Positions 9,338-17,100 of a stretch of 26,146 nucleotides of DNA are shown piece by piece; the first letter of the stretch is position 1, and the number at the start of each line of letters is the position of its first letter. The position numbers and the translations under genes were made by a program. The stretch spans positions 1 through 26,146 of the forward strand of contig VCMS01000468.1 of the NCBI GenBank assembly GCA_022539475.1, read 5' to 3'. The DNA is from Gracilaria domingensis. Lineage: Eukaryota; Rhodophyta; Florideophyceae; Gracilariales; Gracilariaceae. The notes below the pieces were generated by a model that was not told the origin of the DNA, made no database searches, and was given only the letters and a program-made list of their open reading frames with translations.

Positions 9338-9437
9338 AAGCGTCGACGTCAGCGCGCGGCTGCAGGCGGCCGGCGTGGCGGCGCTGCTGACAGCGTGGGG
9401 CGCGCGCCGCCGCCGCTGCCGCCGCCGCAGTGAAAGC
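9224..9437 (+). repeat. Tandem duplication of the GT61 3' end including the stop codon
   Basis: The unit starting GACGTCAGCGCGCGGCTG at 9224-9344 is repeated at 9345-9437, 121 bp downstream. The copies are near-identical; copy 2 lacks about 28 bp of the GC-rich part. Both copies contain GCCGCCGCAGTGAAAGC with a TGA. The gene stops in copy 1, so copy 2 forms the start of the 3' UTR. Confidence 0.9.
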
Positions 9438-9497
9438 AGCTCGACGGCTCGACAGCTTTTCGCCACCCCCGCCGCGCGCTGTAAGCGCCGCGTCACG

Positions 9498-9516
9498 CCC
9501 CCCCCCCCCCCCCCCC
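9498..9516 (+). repeat. Poly-C tract (19 C)
   Basis: A homopolymer run in the convergent intergenic space between GT61 and the MFS gene. Length may be affected by sequencing error. Confidence 0.85.
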
Positions 9517-9538
9517 GCGTGACTGTCCCGCGTGCGTG

Positions 9539-9565
9539 CGCGCGCGCGCGCGCGCGCGCGCGCGC
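9539..9565. repeat. Alternating CG tract
   Basis: Thirteen consecutive CG steps, capable of Z-DNA formation. It lies between the two convergent stop codons, about 180 bp before the MFS stop. Confidence 0.85.
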
Positions 9566-9744
9566 ATCGCCGCCAATCGGCTGTAACCGTTGTGCACGCG
9601 CGCGCCGCACGCGCCCGCGCGCCGTGCTCGTCCGCGTGCTCGTCCGCGGCGTGCGTGCTCGCAACCAGGGAGCGTCGTTTGTTCTAGAACACTGCTCTGT
9701 TATTCTACAGCTATACGCTACGCGTTCAAAAATTGCTGCGCCTA

Positions 9745-11220
9745 CTACACCGCCGCCAAGTCCGTGATGACGCGGTTGTTTCCCCCGTCTACGTTCACGC
9801 ACTTTGATGCCTCGATGAAGTAGGCGCCTACCGCGCCAGCCAGCGACACCACCACCGACCACCCGATGTACCAGTCGTACGCGCCCTTGCCGCTCACCCC
9901 ATCGCACGCCGCCAGTACGACGGAGAACAGCGCGCGCGCCACGCCCACAGCCACCCCTGTTAGCGCAAACGCCAGAGTCGAGTTCTCGGGCGCAAATACA
10001 TCGCGCGCCAGGCACGCCGCCACCACCGCGCCGCCGTTGAACGCCACAAACACGCAGAACACCGCCAGGTGGAACAGCCACGCGCACTCGGTGCGAATGG
10101 CCACCGGCATCAGCGCCAGCCCCACCGTTTGCAGCAGCAAAATGAAAATGTTGCTGAGCTTGGAGCCGCCAATGTTGGCCGACGAACTCGAGTCGTCGTT
10201 AGAAGAGGATGATGAGCCGTGCGAAGAGATCATATCGATAGCCACTCCCAATGCCAGCCGCCCCACCACTCCGAAAAACGTGGCGTAGCATAACATTTGG
10301 TTGGCGTCGATAAGCGCCATGTCGAACAGTGAGTGTAGCATAAGGGGGTACGAAAGAACAAAACCATATCCGGGGCCCGCCGCAACAAACACGCACACAA
10401 ACACGAGCGCAAAAGCAGGGTCGACAACGATATCATAACATGATAACCTGCCGAACGACTCGGATTGTTTTTGTTTATGAGCTAACAAATCATCGTCACC
10501 AAACTCAATGGCAGAATAACAAACAGACTGTTGCTCTACAATCTTCGCTTGCATGTCGCCACGCGCACGTCGTTCGTGTTGCGCATCCTTGAGCGTCATC
10601 GTGCTCTGCGGGTCGAAAATCTCCGCCACGGGACACCATCGCTCCGGCGGTCTCTCGATGAACATGGACGCCGTCACCGACACCAGGCCGGCCGCCAGGC
10701 TGGCCACGGCCATGGCGGCGATGGCGCCTCCCATTGCGTGCACCAGCGCCTGGAACGCGTAGATGCCGAACAGCGAACCGGCTCCGCCGAACAGCAGGCT
10801 GAGCCCAGTCACCAGCGCAGGCGACTCGGGAACCCAGTCCTGCACCACGACAATGCTGACCACATAGATGCAGCCAGCGCCAGTGCCTTGCAGGATGCTG
10901 GCAATGTACACCGTGAGCAGCGAGTGATTGACCAGCCCGTACGCCACGAACAGCTGAGCGGCGACGGCGAACGAGCCGAACACGGCTACCGCTCGGGGCA
11001 CGGCATGGTACTTGGAGTGGTCGGAGGCGTAGTACAGCAGCACGCCAAAGCCAGTGATTCCGAGCGACACGAACAGCGCAGCCAGGCCAAGAGCCTGCGT
11101 GAGCACGGCGTCATCCAGGAACGACGCGAAGACGCCGTTTGCAAACTGCAGGCCAAACACGGCCTGTAACACGAAGGCAGCGGGAACGGGACCGAGCCAG
11201 CGCCAGTTAGAAAGGCGCAT
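9745..11220 (-). CDS. Major facilitator superfamily transporter, OFA/monocarboxylate-like
   Basis: The product is 491 residues with about twelve hydrophobic segments: six between residues 9 and 187, a hydrophilic cytosolic loop (about 188-262), then six more (about 267-470). Family hints are PPERWCP just after TM6, which matches the PP-x-x-W-x-P seen in oxalate/formate antiporter (OFA) and monocarboxylate-like carriers, and GRLALGVAID (320-329) before TM9. It likely moves a small organic anion across a membrane; the substrate is not predictable. The loop between TM8 and TM9 holds a Ser/Asn/Asp run (335-348) that looks like a low-complexity insertion. The ATG at 11220-11218 is chosen because TM1 follows at once, and the in-frame extension upstream is a translation of a C-rich leader and lies across a TATA box. 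The gene converges on GT61. Confidence 0.8.
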   Translation of the reverse strand: MRLSNWRWLGPVPAAFVLQAVFGLQFANGVFASFLDDAVLTQALGLAALFVSLGITGFGVLLYYASDHSKYHAVPRAVAVFGSFAVAAQLFVAYGLVNHSLLTVYIASILQGTGAGCIYVVSIVVVQDWVPESPALVTGLSLLFGGAGSLFGIYAFQALVHAMGGAIAAMAVASLAAGLVSVTASMFIERPPERWCPVAEIFDPQSTMTLKDAQHERRARGDMQAKIVEQQSVCYSAIEFGDDDLLAHKQKQSESFGRLSCYDIVVDPAFALVFVCVFVAAGPGYGFVLSYPLMLHSLFDMALIDANQMLCYATFFGVVGRLALGVAIDMISSHGSSSSSNDDSSSSANIGGSKLSNIFILLLQTVGLALMPVAIRTECAWLFHLAVFCVFVAFNGGAVVAACLARDVFAPENSTLAFALTGVAVGVARALFSVVLAACDGVSGKGAYDWYIGWSVVVSLAGAVGAYFIEASKCVNVDGGNNRVITDLAAV

Positions 11221-11231
11221 ACCTTGATAGT

Positions 11232-11297
11232 TGGGGGGGGGGGGGAGGGGAGTTGAGGGGACGGAGGAGGGGGTGCTGGGGGGAGGGCACAGCGAAG
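11232..11297 (-). promoter_or_regulatory. C-rich leader tract of the MFS gene
   Basis: On the coding strand this is almost pure C with a few T and A, ending about 12 bases before the ATG, with a run of 13 C (11245-11233). The opposite strand has many G-runs of four or more and is G-quadruplex-capable. It lies between the TATA box and the ATG, so it should be in the 5' UTR. Similar tracts precede SIN3 and PAK. Confidence 0.6.
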
Positions 11298-11390
11298 GAA
11301 GTTGTTCGCGCTGGCGTTGGTGTGCAAGTTGGCCGAGGTGGTCGCCCCGCAACGGTCGACTGCGGCGCGCACATGCGCGCCTTTTATACG

Positions 11391-11398
11391 GCGCCGCA
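11391..11398 (-). promoter_or_regulatory. TATA box of the MFS gene
   Basis: A perfect TATAAAAG on the minus strand, followed by GCGCGC, 171 bp upstream of the ATG. A start about 30 bp downstream would give a leader of about 140 nt that contains the whole C-rich tract. Confidence 0.65.
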
Positions 11399-12191
11399 CG
11401 CACGACGCGCCCGAATCGGGCGGTGCGTCGCGCAGACACGTCAGCACGCGCGCCGCGCGCCGCCGGTGGCCACACACGCGCGCGGTCACGCGCGGTCACG
11501 CAGTGCGTGGCGGCAAGCGCGCCGCTGGAAAAACTTTTTTGCCTGATGCGCGAGCACTCGTCGCGCCTTCCCACCGCGCCCGCCGTGCTTTCTCCGTCTG
11601 TCCCGGCGCCGCTTGTCCTCGCGCACTGAGCGTCGCGCACGCCGTGGGTGCCGGTCGATTTCCCGGCAAGCACCATGCTCACGCGCTGCGCGGTACTACC
11701 ACCCCCCCCCCCCCGTCGCCTTTCTTCCCCCCCTCCACCGGCTAGATCGGCCCGTGCGTCTGCCCGCCTTCGCGAGACAGTGTCATGTATCTTTTGCACG
11801 GTTCGTCATTCTATTGCGTGCACGCGTGTCGCCCACACTGTTGATGGCGCGATTCAACAAAGACAGCCACGGCCTTCTCCCGCGCGCCCGATTATTATGG
11901 CGCGCAGCCCTTCGCCCCATAACACACGATGCACGCCCGGCTGACTCAAGCTCACCCGCCGGCCAACCGACGCGCTGTACGGCGAATCACTTGGGAGGAG
12001 AACGCGCCAGTACCATGCTGTCATCATCGAGACCGTCCCAGCAACGGTACGCCCGATTCTGAGTATTGTTCCACGCCAGCACACGGTTGCATGCGGCACG
12101 CTGCGGCTCCGCCCGTCATGCCGTCTGTCATGTGATTGGCTGCGTAAAGTGTTCTCATGTGCCACGTAGAGTGATTGCTGACGCGCTGTGT

Positions 12192-12210
12192 GCTGTCATA
12201 TGGTGACAGC
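12192..12210. repeat. Hairpin of paired TGACAG motifs
   Basis: GCTGTCA (12192-12198), spacer TATGG, TGACAGC (12204-12210). The arms carry TGACAG, a site bound by TALE homeodomain proteins. This could be a palindromic factor site; only the palindrome is directly seen. Confidence 0.4.
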
Positions 12211-12549
12211 CAACCGCTCTCACAGCTTTGTGTGGAGCTCAAGCTGTTATCGACGCCCCCCCCCCCCCCTCCTCACACTATCCGTTCGTTTCATAGCTTT
12301 TACTTGAGTCGACCGTAACGCTGCGTCCCCTTCCCGTTTCATACTTTTTATTTAACATTACCTGCAATGTTCCTCACAGAAGATGCACGTTTCAGTCACC
12401 TTCGTTGTTTGCGTGTCTCTGGGGTAATTTACTGTGTGGCCGTCGTCAACTTCCATTCAAAACAATTTACGAGATTCGCCTGTAACGGTACTGCTACAGT
12501 ACCTTCAGATCTCGCTGTCGGATGCCCTACACGCGTTGGCTGCATCAGC

Positions 12550-12566
12550 GTCTCTCACTGAGAGAC
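12550..12566. repeat. GTCTCTCA/TGAGAGAC palindrome
   Basis: A perfect 8-bp inverted repeat with a single central C, followed by further CTCTC repeats up to about 12585. Function unknown. Confidence 0.45.
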
Positions 12567-13795
12567 TCTCAGTATTCTCTCTCACATACAAACACACAAC
12601 TCCGGCTAATTGTCGAGCTGCATCATCAGCAGTGTGACAAGTTCATTTCAACTTGCTATCGTCGGAGAGCGGCTTGAAGTAAACCGCTCATATTGCTGCC
12701 ATCATGCTCATGATGCTCGCGCTGCAACAACAGCAGCGCGCTGCACCAATGCTTCCGCCGACACTGTATCAAGCTCAATGACTTGCTGAGTATGTCAAGC
12801 TTGCGTATCGGCAATGTAGCGTGACATGTTCCAACAACAACCCGCTGCAAAACTTTTTACCTTGCGCGAGTCTTCCGACTTCCTCAGCGCCCTGCCTTGC
12901 ACATGTTGCTACGTTGAGACACGGTCGTTCTCTCTCGTCAGCAAATCTTGCAATGCCACCTTCTTTGTCAGCCACAGAAACGCCTCTTTTGGGCCGCAGC
13001 CCAAGAGAACCGCAACTCTACAAAGTGATATGGAGCGTGTTTTCATGTTCTCGTCAAGATGTCTAATCTTATAGACAAGTCTTGTCGTACTAGGCGATGT
13101 AAGGATAGGGGCTACCCATACTGCTTGTGCTAAGAAGATGAGCTTTCGCAGCAAGAAAACTCAGCCAGTGGCTGGGTGGCCAGGCGTGACGGTCGTAGCT
13201 TCTTGCCTCAGCTTGTTCCATATATACCCATCATCGTGATCAGGATTGAAACACTTTGGGCTTAACATGATGTTCTTCTTTCTCCATGTCAACCCTCGTG
13301 TCACCATTTCTCCTTTTGTCCCGTGTGCGAGCACGGTGGCGTCAAGCTCGGGAGCACAGAAGGAAGCTGACAACAGCTGCAATGCAGATATTTCCGATAT
13401 CAACGGTAACGTGTGCTGTGAGTAAACCACCTCACCTGGTTCGCCGCACGAGAGATGTAGTAGCTTCCACAGGCAACACCCCGCACTAATCTCATACCTC
13501 CTACAGTACACGAGATTTCGATACGACATCGTAAGGTTACTTGTATGTCTTCTGAATTGCTGACTGTTGTTCAGGGTGATGTTAATGATCACCGCGGACG
13601 CTACTCAACAAATAAGAGGCTGATTTGTTCTTGACGACCTGGTGTGCTTAACACTGTTGAGCACTATATACTGCGTTGTCTGAAGAGAACCTTATCGCGA
13701 CCCCTCTGTCTGCCTGCTCTACGAGAGCGAAAAGGTCTAGCTGTTGATGAAATCATTAGAAAATGGCCTGAGACGGTACCGGCTTGATTTGTGAG

Positions 13796-13823
13796 AGAGC
13801 GTTATTTTTGCGAGAAACGCTCT
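13796..13823. repeat. 8-bp hairpin with 12-nt loop
   Basis: AGAGCGTT (13796-13803) pairs with AACGCTCT (13816-13823); the loop begins with an AT-rich run. It lies about 360 bp downstream of the SIN3 stop codon on the minus strand. Confidence 0.45.
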
Positions 13824-14184
13824 ATACTTCGCCGTAATTAGGCTAGGATACCCATAAATTGAGAGAGGAAAAGAAGAACTGCATATGAGAGTTTCTTCTT
13901 CTCTTTACGGAACGCAAACGTCAATTACTCGTACACGTGGCTTGGTTGAGGTCCATTACAGAAATCATGCATAGGCACACAAATGACCGCTAAAGTTTTG
14001 GCGCTCACCACGGGAGAGGACTAACCTTATCACCCTTGTGACCAGCAGAGTGGTAGTTCTTCTCAACTTCTGACGATGTGGCGTTGGCAAGGATAAGAGT
14101 AGAACGATTCAATCTGTTTTACATGTTAGAGCTGTTAATTCAAATAGTTTCTGTCCGCGCCAGAGTACATTGCCAAGATTCAAC

Positions 14185-17100
14185 TTAAGACACTGGCACG
14201 GCAACGGCCTCGGTCTTATCAGATGCGAATGGCCTCTTAACCTTACATAGAACCTTTCTCCGCTTAAAGTTACGGTTCATCAAGAAATCCTCCGTACCAC
14301 TAACATACGTCAGATCTCCGGTATCCTCATTGATACGTACATCCAGATTGTTCACAACATACACTTCCACTTCATCCGCACCCCTGTCAACATTGTCGAA
14401 ATCCATGCAGCGCTTACGTTTCCGCGCCCTCTTCAAATATTTCGTAAGAGTAGATTCAACTTTCTTCTCTTTCGAGTCGTCCGCCAAGTTCAATGTCCTG
14501 AACTGACACGCGTCATGTTTCGTAACAAGTCGAAATGTAATTCTCAGGGTCTTCGTCGTTGTGTGCTCCATACCCATATCTGTATCGGTCACTCTAGACA
14601 CCTTAAGACCAAACAAATATCCGCCAGAGTTATTCACCCACTGTCTCGCTTGCTGCAGTGTTTTCAATCTTTTCTCACTCTCTGATATCTCAATTCGATT
14701 AGTATCGGTAGAGAATGTCGTAGACGCACTCATTGTAGGATCCACGTCCTCCATCACGTGATCTCCATCGTCTTCATCCTTTCTCCTTCCTTTCACAGCC
14801 GCTGTCTTGTCTTGAGCTTTGCCCTCACTGCCATTGCTATTGTTGATGCCAAGCGATGTTCTCGCAAGTTCGAGCAATTCTGAGGCCGGAGTGCGCCACG
14901 GAATACTCAGTGCCGCTTCTGTTAGACGTTTGCAGATCAGAGGAAAGTCACAGAGGTGTTCCTCCCAGTCTTCAGTTCCGTCAAACATCTTCTCGCAAAA
15001 CTCATCATACTCCAGAGTGGTTACACTTCCCCCAAGAACTTCCTTAACGCAATCCAAATACTTCTCAAGAGGAAGTCCTTTATCGCGGCGGTTCAGTAGG
15101 AATTGCACGCGCTTGGACGTTTCCGCGACTAGACGAATAAAAGCGAAGAGATAATCATCGACGTAGACAACACGTGATGATGTACATGCCTTCTGTAGCA
15201 TGTGATACATGTTCTCAATAAACTCCAGCCCTTTGTCTGCCTCATCTTCGCTATCGGCTTCCCATTCAAATGCGTACCATAGTAAGTCACATATTACTCC
15301 GAGGTTATTATCTTGACACACCAAATCCACAGAAAGGGTCCTCTTCCCCGGTTCCTGCTTTGAGTTTTCGGTGCCCTCTTGGCCTTCAACCTTGCATTGT
15401 CGCTTCATTCTTCCAACGAGATCTCGAACCATCTCGGTTCTCTTCCAGGTGCGGGGCACATCCGACTTTGGATCTCTTCGAGCGAAACGCTTAGACTTCC
15501 AGATCAGTTCCAGATGTCTCTTCGACTCAAGCCAGTCCACAAGCCTTTGACGCAGACGCTTTCCAACAACTGTAGCTGTTGCCACAGGGTTTGAACGTAG
15601 AACCTCCAAGATATCGGTGGCGGCATCCCCGTACACCAGTTCAATTGGCTTCAAATCAACGAGGGACAATTCTGGGACCCGAAGAACACCACTTTGCACT
15701 TTCTCTAGCTTTTCGACAGTGGTCCTCGTTCTTGCCACCATAAGATCGATTTCGGCTCTCTGGTCTTCTACAGTCAGGGGAGTTTGAGTGTGGGACCGCT
15801 TCAGAGCTTGTGGAGTACCACGTCGTTCGGGAGACAACGACATCATCCTTGGTGGCAATGGAGGCTTCTCTCCGGTTGAAGTATGCTTCCCGGTCATGAG
15901 AAACTGCATGTTCTTCACTTCATCGTCCAAAAGATGTCGTCCAGAGGTGTCTCCCTTCGAAATATAAGTGTCATTCAAAACGCTTTTATCTGCTTCAGTC
16001 ATTCCGGAGCATTGCATTGCATTGATATCAGATGGGAGGGCAACGTAAGACCCAAACTCGTTAACCGGCGCACCATGTTCTTTGCCAATCTCGGTCAAAG
16101 TCTTTCCTTTGTACCGAGGATTCACCTTCGGAGACCGACTGCCTCCTGAAACTGAAGACGGCGGGGGTAAATTGCCTAAAGGTGGTAGATCACGAATGCG
16201 TTCCCGAATTAGCGCTGGAGACGATAATGGGATGCTTTGATCCCTCTCTTCAGAAGCATTTCCCGTCGCATCTGCAGCCGCTTTCGCTCTTCGAAGAATC
16301 TGAACGGCTGTCTGTGTAGACTTCGGATCAGTTTGATCAATGAAAGCACAAAAGGCATCAGTTAGCGGCTTTCGATCTCCAAGAAGACCATCAGCAAGAC
16401 GCATCAGCTCTTCCCCTGAAATTATCTGTTGCGAATACAATGAAAGACACTTGATAAACTCAGAATAATTCCGCTGACCTTCTGCACCCAACAGACTCCG
16501 CAACTCCTCGAAGAACTCCAGTTCAGGTGTGGCCGCATTTCGTCCGAGTGTTGGCACATCGCCAGCTGTCGGCACTTGAGAAGGATTTGCCTTGTTTTCG
16601 CCACTCGATCCTTTCTTTCCAGAATTTAGACCACGTCGCATTTTCCGGTCACTACCAGATCCCTTGGACCTTGACCCAGGTTTGACAATATTCCCAGTAG
16701 CACCAGGAATGGAAGGTCCATGTTTGCTTGGCTTCGTTCGTCCAGATCCCGTGGATACCTTGGATGATTTTTCCTTCCCCTTCCATGTACTTGAAATAGC
16801 TTGTGGGGCGGATCGCTGGTCGGTTGAACCTTCCAGAACAGGTTGCTGCTTTACAACAGTCTGCGAAGACCGGTGTCTACCGTGACCAGCGTCAGGTGGC
16901 ATGCCGAGCTGACCCATAAGATGGCGATACGGCTGGACCGGCTGCTCTGGAAGAAATCGAGAGAACTCTGCCAACAGGTCCTCATGATCACGGAAGAGAA
17001 TAGAAACCTGCTTGTAGACTTCTGTGATATCCTTCTGCTCCTTCTGGTACGTCTGCAGTATGTTCAAGAAGTCCTTGTACACATCTTCGTCTTCAGCGAA

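Larger units (their letters stand above)
11399..14184. other. Intergenic region between MFS promoter and SIN3 3' end
   Basis: No gene supported in about 2.8 kb. Open frames (longest about 143 codons, minus, 13592-13161) lack recognisable domains. Contents: poly-C tracts at 11702-11714 (13 C) and 12256-12269 (14 C); an inverted CCAAT box at 12132-12141; hairpins at 12192-12210, 12550-12566, 13796-13823 and an imperfect purine/pyrimidine hairpin near 13864-13915; an E2F-like TTTTGGCGC at 13996-14004. GC content drops from very high near 11.4 kb to moderate by 13 kb. No tRNA-like B-box was seen. A non-coding RNA cannot be excluded. Confidence 0.5.

Noticed and set aside
8350..9390. 346-codon plus-strand frame of Ala/Arg/Gly
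   Set aside because: A shifted frame of GT61; poly-Ala composition comes from the CGG/GCG repeats.
8165..10087. 640-codon open frame on the minus strand
   Set aside because: It is the antisense shadow of the GC-rich GT61 gene, full of Arg/Ala/Pro repeats, with no domain; GT61 on the plus strand has a clear family motif and a signal peptide.
11218..11226. GTATG at the MFS start as a splice donor, or the C tract plus AG as a 3' splice site
   Set aside because: The C tract is followed by AAG just before the ATG, so a leader intron is possible, but no donor is evident and the coding frame does not need one.
11221..11799. Long N-terminal extension of the MFS protein
   Set aside because: It would span the TATA box and the poly-C leader; TM1 begins directly after the chosen ATG.
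13161..13592. 143-codon minus-strand frame
   Set aside because: No recognisable domain, ordinary length for chance in this stretch, no promoter or conserved neighbour to support it.
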